A DNA stretch of 64,000 bases from NCBI RefSeq assembly GCF_004104375.1, contig NZ_QOVM01000002.1, positions 620,001 through 684,000 of the forward strand. The letters run 5' to 3'. Within the stretch, counting starts at the first letter, position 1. Each line of letters opens with the position of its first letter. This document shows positions 17,734-26,234 of the stretch, piece after piece. Origin of the DNA: Leeuwenhoekiella aequorea (GTDB taxonomy: Bacteria; Bacteroidota; Bacteroidia; Flavobacteriales; Flavobacteriaceae). The position numbers and the translations under genes were made by a program. Under the pieces are notes generated by a model. It was given only the letters and a program-made list of their open reading frames with translations. It was not told where the DNA came from and searched no databases.

Positions 17734-19827
17734 TTACAAGCCTTGAGCCTGAATTGCAGTAATAATCACTGTGTTAAAAACATCATCTACAGTACAACCT
17801 CTACTTAAATCATTTACTGGCTTATTTAAGCCTTGAAGCATAGGACCGATTGCTAAAGCTCCCGTCTCACGCTGTACCGCTTTATAGGTATTATTACCTG
17901 TGTTTAAATCTGGAAAAATTAGAACACTTGCTTCCCCGGCAACTTCAGAATCTGGTAGTTTACTTTTACCAATGGTCGCATCTACTGCAGCATCATATTG
18001 TATAGGCCCTTCAACTTTTAAATCTGGACGTATATTTTTAACAAGTAATGTTGCCTCTCGTACTCTATCTACATCTGCCCCTTTTCCGGAAGTACCTGAA
18101 GAATACGATAGCATAGCAATTTTAGGCTCTATACCAAATGCCAAACTACTTTCTGCGGAAGAAATAGCAATCTCTGCTAGTTCTTCTGCTGAAGGATTAG
18201 GATTAATTGCGCAATCTCCAAAAACAGAAACCCGATCTTCAAGACACATAAAAAATACGGAAGACACTACTGAAACTCCAGGTTTAGTTTTTATAAACTG
18301 AAGCGCTGGTCTTATAGTATGTTGTGTAGTATGAGCCGCACCACTTACCATACCATCTGCGTGACCTTTATAAATCATCATTGTGCCATAATAGGAAACA
18401 TCTGTCATCCAATCACGGGCAATGTCCATATTTACATTTTTATGTTTACGCAATTCATAAAAGGTTTTCACGTAATCATCAAAATGCGCAGACTTTACCG
18501 GATCTATGATTGTAATTTTCTCCAGATTGAGCGGTAAGTTTAACTGTACAGCCTTTTCTTTTACTTTATCAGAATCTCCTAACAAAGTTATTTTAACGAT
18601 ATCTAACTCAACTAGTCTAACAGCAGCAGTGAGAATACGTGCATCTGTACCTTCAGGCATCACGATATGCTTTTGTTCTGTTCGTGCTCGTTTCATCAAG
18701 CCGTACTGAAACATTCTCGGAGTAATACCTCTAGGTTTGAGATTAATAAGTCGTTCTATCAGTTTATCAAAAGAGACTTCTTTTTCAAAAACGGTGAGTG
18801 AAGTTTCAATTTTAGGTTTACTTGAAGCATAAATTTGGGATTTGATATTACCGATACGATTTGTAACCGAAAATGTACCATCACTCACTGAAACTATAGG
18901 AACTATTTGAGAAAGACCACGTATGAGCTGTAATATAGGTTCCTCTGGTATGAGACCACCTGTTAGTATAATACCTGAAATTCGTGGATAATTAGTAGAT
19001 ATATGCGCTTGTAAAGCACCTAAAATAATATCGGCTCGGTCGCCTGGAGTAATTACCAGACTATCTTGCTTAAGATGGGTTAAATAATTTCTAAGCTGCA
19101 TCGCCCCTACCCCAAAATTACCGGTTTGATTGTCTAAAAGATCTTCTCCAAAGAGCACTTCACCATCTAATGCATATACAATTTCTTTAATGGTAGGATG
19201 TGCAAGTTCTTCAGTATAAGGAATGGCATATACATCTACATTTTCTGGCAGAAAACTGCGTAATCCTTTTTTTACCTTTTTTAAATTAGAACTCTGCACT
19301 TTGTTTGCCACTACTCCTATTACCGAAACGTCTTTATCGAGAAAGCTGGTATATGCAATTTGTAAGCTTCCGAATAAATCCTCTTCAGATTTTCCTACAC
19401 CGTTACCCACAAGAATTACTGGAAGTCCAAGATTTTTAGCGATCAGCACGTTGGTGTCAAATTCAAACACGGTGCCTTCTCCTGTAAAATCTGAGCCTTC
19501 AACAAGTATAAAATCAAAACGCTCTTCGAGGTTTTTATATTTTGTAATTATTATATCGAGAATTTCACCTGCTTTCCCTTTGTTACGCTTTTTAATTACC
19601 TCACTTCTTGTAAATGCATATGCCTCCTTATAATCTAACTGAATATCAAAATATGAAAGAATCGTATTAATGTGATTATCCTTTTCCTTGTTTTTCACAT
19701 CATCTATTATGGGTCTGAAGTAACCTACTTTAGCAGTTTTGCCCAGTAGTGTACGCATAAGACCCAGTGATACAATTGCTTTACCGCTATTAGGTTCTAT
19801 AGTTGCAATATATATTCCTCTGCTCAT
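17734..19827 (-). CDS. pta: Phosphate acetyltransferase, long (DRTGG-domain) form
   Basis: A 697-residue enzyme that transfers the acetyl group of acetyl-CoA to phosphate. The N-terminal ~220 residues are a BioD-like P-loop domain (GIYIATIEPNSGKAIVSLGL, then ILVEGSDFTG). Residues ~225-330 are the DRTGG domain (TPGDRADIILGALQAH). The C-terminal ~330 residues are the catalytic PTA domain, with VMPEGTDARILTAA, DGMVSGAAHTTQHTIRPALQ and SYSSGTSGKGADVDRVREA. The N-terminal domains confer allosteric control in the E. coli enzyme. It is the first gene of the pta-ackA operon. Several long open frames antisense to it (17900-18301 and 19223-19633) are shadows. Confidence 0.97.
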   Translation of the reverse strand: MSRGIYIATIEPNSGKAIVSLGLMRTLLGKTAKVGYFRPIIDDVKNKEKDNHINTILSYFDIQLDYKEAYAFTRSEVIKKRNKGKAGEILDIIITKYKNLEERFDFILVEGSDFTGEGTVFEFDTNVLIAKNLGLPVILVGNGVGKSEEDLFGSLQIAYTSFLDKDVSVIGVVANKVQSSNLKKVKKGLRSFLPENVDVYAIPYTEELAHPTIKEIVYALDGEVLFGEDLLDNQTGNFGVGAMQLRNYLTHLKQDSLVITPGDRADIILGALQAHISTNYPRISGIILTGGLIPEEPILQLIRGLSQIVPIVSVSDGTFSVTNRIGNIKSQIYASSKPKIETSLTVFEKEVSFDKLIERLINLKPRGITPRMFQYGLMKRARTEQKHIVMPEGTDARILTAAVRLVELDIVKITLLGDSDKVKEKAVQLNLPLNLEKITIIDPVKSAHFDDYVKTFYELRKHKNVNMDIARDWMTDVSYYGTMMIYKGHADGMVSGAAHTTQHTIRPALQFIKTKPGVSVVSSVFFMCLEDRVSVFGDCAINPNPSAEELAEIAISSAESSLAFGIEPKIAMLSYSSGTSGKGADVDRVREATLLVKNIRPDLKVEGPIQYDAAVDATIGKSKLPDSEVAGEASVLIFPDLNTGNNTYKAVQRETGALAIGPMLQGLNKPVNDLSRGCTVDDVFNTVIITAIQAQGL

Positions 19828-19915
19828 CGTTTTGTGTATTTATTTAAAAATACAATTATTCATTTTTAACCCCATACTAGTTAGTAATTATAAGTCGTAA
19901 AATCTTTTATAAACT

Positions 19916-19945
19916 AAAAAGGATCTCGTGAGAGATCCTTTTTTA
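19916..19945 (-). terminator. Intrinsic terminator of ECF operon 1
   Basis: AAAAAGGATCTC and GAGATCCTTTTT form a perfect 12-bp stem with loop GTGA. It lies 20 nt beyond the stop of the last gene in the minus-strand ECF operon. Confidence 0.88.
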
Positions 19946-19964
19946 AACTTTAATTTGGTGGATG

Positions 19965-20507
19965 TTATTTGTTATTAAAAACATCCATTACACCTTCGAA
20001 GCCCGCAGTATTAAATGCAGTACTGCTTGTATCCATAGTCTCTGCAAAGCGTACCATATCTGCGACATTCATTTTATCACCAAGAACACGAGCTAGTAAA
20101 AAACCTTTTTTTTCGTCTTGAGCAAATACGACTATCTCATCTATAGACTCTTCCTGACTCTTGATAAATAAACGCATCCGCTGACTGGGATTTCCAAATT
20201 TCATCAGCTCCTCATAATTATCATCTGCAAGAATCTCTTTTACTTTTAAGGTTTCAGAAGTATAGAAGTCGCTATCTGTTTTAGCATAAGCCAATAGATT
20301 AACTTTCTTTACCGACTTCAACACCTTCTTTTGATCTTCGGTCATTTCTTCTGCAGATGGAGCAATCAAACTTGTAGGCACATCTACTAAAATAAAAGCA
20401 TCATTTTCCTTACTATCAACATAGTACTCCTGTAGCGTTTGCTTGTCTTGACAACTCGTAAAAGCAATTGCTAAGAGGATTACAAGAATTCCTTTTATTG
20501 CATTCAT
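19965..20507 (-). CDS. DUF4252 lipoprotein (ECF operon 1, gene 4)
   Basis: A 180-residue protein with a lipoprotein signal (ILLAIAFTSC, Cys19 as the acylated residue). The mature part matches the DUF4252 type: a conserved central VNLLAYAKTDSDFY strand region and a C-terminal IDEIVVFAQDEKKGFLLARVLGDKMN segment. It is a divergent relative of the preceding gene product, so the operon holds a DUF4252 pair, one lipidated and one soluble. The function is unknown. The constant association with an ECF sigma/anti-sigma pair points to an envelope-stress sensor or target. The start codon is 2 nt from the stop of the previous gene. Confidence 0.72.
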   Translation of the reverse strand: MNAIKGILVILLAIAFTSCQDKQTLQEYYVDSKENDAFILVDVPTSLIAPSAEEMTEDQKKVLKSVKKVNLLAYAKTDSDFYTSETLKVKEILADDNYEELMKFGNPSQRMRLFIKSQEESIDEIVVFAQDEKKGFLLARVLGDKMNVADMVRFAETMDTSSTAFNTAGFEGVMDVFNNK

Positions 20508-20508
20508 A

Positions 20509-21033
20509 TTAATTTACTTTTACATTTTTAAGCTGCTCACTTCCTTTGAAGTTGATGCTGTTTGCGATTTTACCTATTTCTTTTAAGTTGATATCACCAG
20601 TAATTCTGATTAAGACGGTGTCTTCCTTGCTTGAAACTCCATCTAAAAACATCACAAACTCACTTACAAAATTATCGCTCTTTCCCGGTTTGTAGTAAAA
20701 ATTTACATTTTTACCTTCATCCTTAACCTGCATTAACTGTTGCAAATTTGCACTTGTAAGATAAGACTTAAACTCACCCTTTAACTGCTGAGCAGCATTA
20801 GCGTTTTTTGTTGTGAACACCTTAATATCCTGAAGACTGTTAACCATCTCAATGTAACTCTTCATTTCTGGATCTTTAGAATCAAGATCCATATCACTAA
20901 GAAGTTTAAACATTTTTTGATTCATTACCATAGAGGTAACTCCTTGCATATCTTCAAATTTTTCAAAATTTTTCTGTGCAAAAGCGGTAAAACTAAATCC
21001 TACCAGTATTAATGTAATTACTAATTTATTCAT
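20509..21033 (-). CDS. DUF4252 exported protein (ECF operon 1, gene 3)
   Basis: A 174-residue protein with a signal peptide (MNKLVITLILVGFSFTAFAQ) and no lipobox, so probably periplasmic. The mature protein is alpha/beta with IKVFTTKNANAAQQLKGEF and a C-terminal EDTVLIRITGDINLKEIGKIA, matching DUF4252. It lies 16 nt after the anti-sigma-like gene and 2 nt before the DUF4252 lipoprotein gene, so it is cotranscribed. No catalytic motif is visible. It may be a scaffold or ligand-sensing protein of the ECF pathway. Confidence 0.72.
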   Translation of the reverse strand: MNKLVITLILVGFSFTAFAQKNFEKFEDMQGVTSMVMNQKMFKLLSDMDLDSKDPEMKSYIEMVNSLQDIKVFTTKNANAAQQLKGEFKSYLTSANLQQLMQVKDEGKNVNFYYKPGKSDNFVSEFVMFLDGVSSKEDTVLIRITGDINLKEIGKIANSINFKGSEQLKNVKVN

Positions 21034-21049
21034 CGTTTTTTGATTTAAA

Positions 21050-21487
21050 TTATTTTAAAATTTCTTTGGTTGTTTCTTCAAATGCATCTAGATTATCTAA
21101 TTGCGCTGTACTTTTATTCATAAAATTACCCATCATAAAAAGCGCTTGCTTTGTTTTAAGGGCTGCAATTTCAGGATCTTTATAAGTACCTAAGTCATTA
21201 TCAGACCCACGTTTATTATTAAAGGTCAAAAACAGTCCAAGACAGAGTACAATACTTGCTGCAATAGGTATCCACTGCCACGACTTTTTAGTTTGAGGCA
21301 ATTCTATTTTACGATTAAAACGTTCTTGTTTTGCTTTCGCGAAAGCTGTAAAAAGAGGCGTATACTCCTCCAGATGCGGGGCTACTTCATCACTAGTAAA
21401 GTAATCCCTCAACTTAGCCTCTTGCTCTAAGGAAGTAGTTCCCTCAAAGTAAAGCTCAAGTAGATTTTCGATTTTATTTAATTCCAT
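21050..21487 (-). CDS. Single-span membrane protein, probable anti-sigma factor (ECF operon 1, gene 2)
   Basis: A 145-residue protein. The N-terminal ~70 residues are cytoplasmic and acidic, with LLELYFEGTTSLEQEAKLRDYF, a motif common in Bacteroidota proteins encoded next to ECF sigma genes. A single membrane helix (about 72-90, WIPIAASIVLCLGLFLTF) follows, then a ~55-residue periplasmic tail. No zinc-binding HxxxCxxC (ZAS) motif is present, so the anti-sigma role is inferred from topology and position. Its start overlaps the sigma gene by 14 nt, indicating translational coupling. The gene carries the palindrome GCTTTCGCGAAAGC at 21333-21346. Confidence 0.7.
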   Translation of the reverse strand: MELNKIENLLELYFEGTTSLEQEAKLRDYFTSDEVAPHLEEYTPLFTAFAKAKQERFNRKIELPQTKKSWQWIPIAASIVLCLGLFLTFNNKRGSDNDLGTYKDPEIAALKTKQALFMMGNFMNKSTAQLDNLDAFEETTKEILK

Positions 21488-21983
21488 AATTATGTTTTTT
21501 TAGCAATTCTTCACGTATCGTTTTTCGAGCTCTAGACAGCGCGACACGTACCGCTGTTTCATTTAAATCTAATTCTTTTGCAATCTCACTATTAGTATAT
21601 TGTTCAACATCTCTTAAATGCAATATCATACGTTGCTGCTCCGGCAAATCATTCATTAATATATAAACCCAATTCACACTATCATTAACTTCACTCGCTC
21701 TAACGGTGTTATATTGATGATCTTCATAGTTAGTATGCACCAGTTGCAAATTAGAACTGCTTTTGGCTTTTAGCTTATCTAAACAGTAATTCTTAGTCAT
21801 TGTCACTGCAAATGCCTCTATACTACGCAACTTCGCAATCTTCTTACGCTGTGACCATAATTTGATTAAAATTTCCTGAGTTGCATCTTGAGCTTCATCT
21901 TCAGAAACTAGCAGTCGTTTAGCAAGGCGATATAACCTGTCCTGAACTGGAGTAACTTTCGATAAAAACTCTTTTTGGTTCAT
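21474..21983 (-). CDS. ECF RNA polymerase sigma factor (operon 1)
   Basis: A 169-residue sigma-70 family ECF factor. The region 2 segment (LLVSEDEAQDATQEILIKLWSQRKKI) binds core and the -10; region 4 is a helix-turn-helix (YTNSEIAKELDLNETAVRVALSRARKTIREEL) that reads the -35. No extra C-terminal domain is present. It is the first gene of a four-gene operon with an anti-sigma-like protein and two DUF4252 proteins. The promoter-like pair TGTAAC-N16-CGTCTT lies 24 nt upstream and matches the general ECF pattern, which suggests autoregulation. The divergent neighbour is an S41 protease gene. Confidence 0.9.
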   Translation of the reverse strand: MNQKEFLSKVTPVQDRLYRLAKRLLVSEDEAQDATQEILIKLWSQRKKIAKLRSIEAFAVTMTKNYCLDKLKAKSSSNLQLVHTNYEDHQYNTVRASEVNDSVNWVYILMNDLPEQQRMILHLRDVEQYTNSEIAKELDLNETAVRVALSRARKTIREELLKKHNYGIK

Positions 21984-22007
21984 TTATTGTTAAGGTTTGT
22001 TATAAGG

Positions 22008-22035
22008 AAGACGACTAGCTCTTATTTTTGTTACA
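22008..22035 (-). promoter_or_regulatory. ECF-type promoter of sigma operon 1 (TGTAAC-N16-CGTCTT)
   Basis: On the minus strand TGTAAC (22035-22030) and CGTCTT (22013-22008) are separated by 16 nt. An AAC core at -35 and CGTC core at -10 with 16-17 nt spacing is the general ECF promoter pattern. An almost identical pair lies at the same place before the other ECF operon (56398-56425). Confidence 0.65.
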
Positions 22036-22093
22036 GCGATAAAAACCAATACTACAATTATACCGTATTTTTAATATGTACTTAAACAGTTTT

Positions 22094-23536
22094 ATGAAGA
22101 AGACTACCTTGCCCCTAATTTTATTTTGTTGCGCATTATTTACCATCTCATGTAGTGAAGATCGTGATGATGTGCAAATAGTAAGTAATCTGGAAATTAA
22201 GAACTTTATTTATTCAGCAATGAATATTTATTACCTCTATAAACCGGATGTGCCTGTTTTAGCAAATGATTTTTTTAATGATCAGAGTGACCCAAATAGC
22301 TATTTAGATCCATTTAATACTCCCGAAGACTTATTTGAAGACTTACTTTCTGGTCAGGATCGATTTAGCTTTATTACAAATGACTATCGTGAACTAGAAG
22401 ATAGATTTGCTGGCGTAAGTAAAGATAATGGCCTTGAATACCGGCTGGTGCGTGTAGCTCCGGGTAGTAGCGATATTGTAGGTTATGTGCGTTATATAAT
22501 TCCTAATTCTAATGCTGCGACAAAAGAAATTAAACGAGGTGACGCCTTCACTAAGGTAAATGGCACTTCTTTAACGCTTACAAATTATATCGATTTGCTT
22601 GCATTAGACACGTATACACTTACACTTGCAGATATTACAAATGATGGAACAACCACTTCTATAATTGAGAATGGCAGAAGTGTTACACTTACCAAAGAGG
22701 AAGGTTTGATCGAAAATCCTATTTTGATAGCTAAAACACTTACCATTGAGGGGGCTAAAATTGGTTATCTTATGTATAACGCATATACAGCAGATTTTGA
22801 TGATGAACTAAATGATACATTTGCACAATTTAAGGCAGATGGTATAAGCGACCTGGTCTTAGATTTAAGATATAACGGTGGCGGATCTGTAGAATCTGCA
22901 GTTGATCTTACCTCAATGATTACCGGTCAGTTTAATGGTGAAATTATTACTAAGCAACAATGGAATCCTGAACTACAAGCTGCTTTTGAATCTAATGATC
23001 CCGAAGATTTACTTGACCGCTTTAATTCTACTATTCGTACCGGCGAATCTATTAATAGCCTTAATCTTTCTCGATTATTTATTATAGGTACTGGGAGCAC
23101 TGCTTCTGCAAGTGAACTTACAATTATAGGACTTAAACCCTATATTGAGATAAAAACTATAGGCACTACAACTGTGGGTAAATTTCAAGCATCAACGACG
23201 CTGTACGATTCAGAAAATTTTGGGAGACAAAATGTCAACCCAAATCACTTCTATGCTATACAACCTTTAATCTACACGTATGCAAATGCCAATGGAACCG
23301 TAGGTCCCGCTACAGGAATTGTACCCGATTTTGAAATTGCTGAAACTCCGTCAAATCTAGGAATACTGGGAGATCCTAATGAACCTTTATTAAAAGTCGC
23401 GATTGATCAAATATTGGGTCGCAGTTCAGCAACTAAAAGCTCTAAATTGGAAAACTCTATGGAAGTTGTAGGAGAAAGTAAAATGTTTACTCCAAATTTT
23501 CAGCGTATGTATGTTTTAGACTTGCCAAATAGATAG
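22094..23536 (+). CDS. S41 family C-terminal-processing-type peptidase, lipoprotein (tandem copy 1)
   Basis: A 480-residue protein from the ATG at 22094, which gives a clean lipoprotein signal (FCCALFTISC; residue 23 or nearby acylated). A cryptic N-terminal region is followed by a PDZ-like domain (about 100-190) and the S41 catalytic domain: LDLRYNGGGSVESA, then STASASEL with Ser338 and TTVGKF with Lys363. The 25-residue Ser-Lys spacing equals that of E. coli Tsp (430 and 455), so the Ser/Lys dyad is intact. It should be a periplasm-facing or surface-anchored protease; the substrate is unknown. A close paralogue follows 60 nt downstream. Confidence 0.87.
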   Translation: MKKTTLPLILFCCALFTISCSEDRDDVQIVSNLEIKNFIYSAMNIYYLYKPDVPVLANDFFNDQSDPNSYLDPFNTPEDLFEDLLSGQDRFSFITNDYRELEDRFAGVSKDNGLEYRLVRVAPGSSDIVGYVRYIIPNSNAATKEIKRGDAFTKVNGTSLTLTNYIDLLALDTYTLTLADITNDGTTTSIIENGRSVTLTKEEGLIENPILIAKTLTIEGAKIGYLMYNAYTADFDDELNDTFAQFKADGISDLVLDLRYNGGGSVESAVDLTSMITGQFNGEIITKQQWNPELQAAFESNDPEDLLDRFNSTIRTGESINSLNLSRLFIIGTGSTASASELTIIGLKPYIEIKTIGTTTVGKFQASTTLYDSENFGRQNVNPNHFYAIQPLIYTYANANGTVGPATGIVPDFEIAETPSNLGILGDPNEPLLKVAIDQILGRSSATKSSKLENSMEVVGESKMFTPNFQRMYVLDLPNR

Positions 23537-23595
23537 TTAAACGCTATTTTGAGCAGCAATATTTACCCAAAATCATTAATTTTTTAAAAATAAAT

Positions 23596-25083
23596 ATGAA
23601 AAAGTATTTTTTAGTAGCGCTTTTGGCAACCGTCAGTTTTAGTTCCTGTTCTACAAGTGATGATGTTCAAGAGCCAGAAGTAGTTGATCCGGTTGTAGAA
23701 CCAGAACCAGAAGAAGAGTTAAATCGTTCAGATTATCCTATTCAGGATTTTATGTATGGAGCAATGAATTTGTATTATCTATATAAAGGAGATATTCCTG
23801 AGCTTGCAGATACGTTCTTTACTGATGAGGACTCGTACGTAAAGTATCTTTCAGAAAACCCCGATCCAGAAGCATTTTACAATGATGACTTACTATCAGA
23901 TCAAGATCGCTTTAGTTTTCTTACCGATAATTATATTGAATTAGAAAATAGTTTTTCTGGTGTAAGTAAAAGTAACGGATTAAAGTTTAGCCTTGTCCGT
24001 TTTTCAAATTCAGATAATATTTTCGGTTATGTACGCTATGTAGCGCCAAATTCTACTGCTTCTGAAACAATTATTGAACGCGGTGATTTATTTACTGAAA
24101 TTGATGGTACAACGCTAACAATAAACAATTATCAAACTTTGTTAGCTCAAGACACCTACACGTTAAGTATAGCTGCTGTAGCAAATAATACGGTAAGCCC
24201 TACGGGTGAGACCGTAACGCTAAGTAAAGTAGAAGGATTTGAAGAAAACCCAGTGTATATCGCTAAAACATTAGAAATCGACGGTGCAAAAATTGGATAT
24301 CTAATGTATAATTCATTCGTTTCTAATTTTGATGATGAGCTTAATAATGCATTTGCTCAATTTAAAGCAGATGGAATAACCGACTTAGTTCTCGATTTAC
24401 GTTACAATGGTGGAGGTTCTGTAGCGACAGCTATCGACTTAACATCTATGATTACTGGTCAATTTGATGGTGAAATTATAACTAAGCAACAATGGAATGC
24501 CGAAGCGCAAGCGTATTTTGAATCTCAATCTCCAGAAAGTTTACTAAGTAGATTTAATTCTACAATTTATACAGGTACGGCTTCAGAACAACCTATAAAC
24601 AGTCTAAACCTTATGCGTTTATACGTCATAGGAACTGGCAGTACAGCTTCAGCAAGTGAACTTACAATTATAGGTCTTAGACCGTATATAGATGTAAAAA
24701 CTATAGGCAGTACTACAGTAGGTAAATTTCAAGCATCAACAACTTTATATGATTCAGATAATTTTGGCAGAACGAATGCAAATCCAAATCATACATATGC
24801 GATACAACCCTTAATCTATACTTACAGAAATGCAGATGATGTGGTAGGACCTCCTACAGGAATCGAACCTGACTTTGAATTAGAGGAAGATCTAACAAAT
24901 CTTGGTGAATTGGGTAATCCTACTGAACCACTTCTAAGCTTAGCTCTAGATCAAATATTAGGCAGAAGTAGAACTACAAAAAGAAGTGCGGGACCTGCTT
25001 ATCAACTTATTGGGGAGACCGATATGTTCTCACCTACCTATCAAAGAATGTACGATAACAAACGTCCCAACATAAATAAATAA
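23596..25083 (+). CDS. S41 family peptidase, lipoprotein (tandem copy 2)
   Basis: A 495-residue paralogue of the preceding gene, similar along its whole length. It starts with a lipoprotein signal (LLATVSFSSC, Cys18) and then has an acidic linker rich in Glu, Pro and Val that copy 1 lacks. The PDZ-like part, LDLRYNGGGSVATA, STASASEL and TTVGKF are conserved, so both copies should be active. The strong amino-acid identity around the catalytic core with divergent N-termini indicates a tandem duplication followed by divergence of the surface-proximal part. A terminator follows, and the two genes probably form one transcript. Confidence 0.87.
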   Translation: MKKYFLVALLATVSFSSCSTSDDVQEPEVVDPVVEPEPEEELNRSDYPIQDFMYGAMNLYYLYKGDIPELADTFFTDEDSYVKYLSENPDPEAFYNDDLLSDQDRFSFLTDNYIELENSFSGVSKSNGLKFSLVRFSNSDNIFGYVRYVAPNSTASETIIERGDLFTEIDGTTLTINNYQTLLAQDTYTLSIAAVANNTVSPTGETVTLSKVEGFEENPVYIAKTLEIDGAKIGYLMYNSFVSNFDDELNNAFAQFKADGITDLVLDLRYNGGGSVATAIDLTSMITGQFDGEIITKQQWNAEAQAYFESQSPESLLSRFNSTIYTGTASEQPINSLNLMRLYVIGTGSTASASELTIIGLRPYIDVKTIGSTTVGKFQASTTLYDSDNFGRTNANPNHTYAIQPLIYTYRNADDVVGPPTGIEPDFELEEDLTNLGELGNPTEPLLSLALDQILGRSRTTKRSAGPAYQLIGETDMFSPTYQRMYDNKRPNINK

Positions 25084-25098
25084 TCTATTAGTATAGTA

Positions 25099-25132
25099 TA
25101 AAAAAATCCGCTGATAATTCAGCGGATTTTTT
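25099..25132. terminator. Terminator between the S41 pair and the B12 locus
   Basis: AAAATCCGCTGA and TCAGCGGATTTT form a perfect 12-bp stem with loop TAAT, with A-runs and T-runs on the two sides. It can serve both convergent operons. Confidence 0.9.
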
Positions 25133-25156
25133 ATGCCTTAAAGTTTATAAAATTGT

Positions 25157-26224
25157 TTAGTTAAAATAGAAACCGTTTGGTCCTAATCCAACTGTTATAT
25201 TCTTTAATAAACTTCCATTTGTTGAATAGATTTCAACAAAACTATCAGAAGAAAAATCTCCTCCGTCAGCGATGTAAATACGACCATCTTTTGCAGCAAA
25301 ACCATACATTGCGCCATATTGAGATGTAGAACTATAAGTAAGAAGCGCTTTTTCCGGTTCAGTTGTACTGTTTTGTTCCATCACATAAACAGACCGATTG
25401 ACAGTGAAATAAGCCTTGTCATCTTCTAAAACTAAATTTGATGCTCCACTCAAATCTGAAAATTCTAAAATACTTATTTGCTCTCCATTATCTTTATTAA
25501 ACACTTCATATGCATTACTAGAAAGTGTATAAATTGAACCGTCTTCTATATCAAAAGAGTTGACTCCAAAAGCAGTAGAAATTGTTCGTACAACAGCATT
25601 TGAAGAAGGGTTTATCACATTTATAGTATTTCCATAACCAAAAGAAGAACCATTTACATAGATCAATCCATCTTCTTCTTCAATCTGTTCCGTATAGCTA
25701 TCGGTTTCAATAGTTGATTCAACAGATAAAGTTTCTAAGTCAATTACCGCAATGAAATCATCATAACTTGCTGGAGGATTATCATTGTCATAAGTATAAT
25801 CATCAAATGTATTATTATTGGTTACATAAGCTTTACCTTTATATACAACCCCATATTTTGGTACAGTTAAACCTTCATCAATCACATCAATTAACTCAAA
25901 AGTGTAACGGTCTACTACAGTAATTAAATTTGATCCATTAGAAATAATGTAAGCTCTATTATTATCATCAAAAAATATTGATTGTGTGTATGCTCCTAGG
26001 TCTGCTGCATTAGGATTAGCGCTTGCAAAAATATCTTGCTCCACGTTACTAAGATCGTCACTTATATAAGTTACTGTACCTATTCCACCCTCATTCAATA
26101 CAAAAAAACCATCAGTATAATCACCTTCGGGAACTTGATCGATAAGATCATCTGTATCATCAGAACAGCTGTTTAAAATAAATACGCTTAACAGCGCTAA
26201 AAGTGTAAGTTTATTGATTTTCAT
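25157..26224 (-). CDS. DUF5074/YncE-like beta-propeller lipoprotein, BtuG-like
   Basis: A 355-residue lipoprotein (signal ALLSVFILNSC, Cys20). The acidic residues SDDTDD directly after the cysteine resemble the Bacteroidota lipoprotein export signal for surface exposure. The rest consists of propeller-type repeats (FVLNEGGIGTVTYI, AYIISNGSNLITVVD, AYVTNNN, IYIADGGDF). In Bacteroides, BtuG is a surface beta-propeller lipoprotein encoded beside btuB that captures vitamin B12 with very high affinity. The same arrangement here, 10 nt downstream of btuB behind a cobalamin riboswitch, makes a BtuG-like role likely. Direct orthology is not proven by sequence alone. Confidence 0.78.
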   Translation of the reverse strand: MKINKLTLLALLSVFILNSCSDDTDDLIDQVPEGDYTDGFFVLNEGGIGTVTYISDDLSNVEQDIFASANPNAADLGAYTQSIFFDDNNRAYIISNGSNLITVVDRYTFELIDVIDEGLTVPKYGVVYKGKAYVTNNNTFDDYTYDNDNPPASYDDFIAVIDLETLSVESTIETDSYTEQIEEEDGLIYVNGSSFGYGNTINVINPSSNAVVRTISTAFGVNSFDIEDGSIYTLSSNAYEVFNKDNGEQISILEFSDLSGASNLVLEDDKAYFTVNRSVYVMEQNSTTEPEKALLTYSSTSQYGAMYGFAAKDGRIYIADGGDFSSDSFVEIYSTNGSLLKNITVGLGPNGFYFN

Positions 26225-26234
26225 TTTTTATTGT

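Noticed and set aside
17900-19633. Open frames of 133 and 136 codons antisense to pta
   Set aside because: They lie wholly within a highly conserved coding gene, have no promoter, and their translations are typical reverse-complement shadows.
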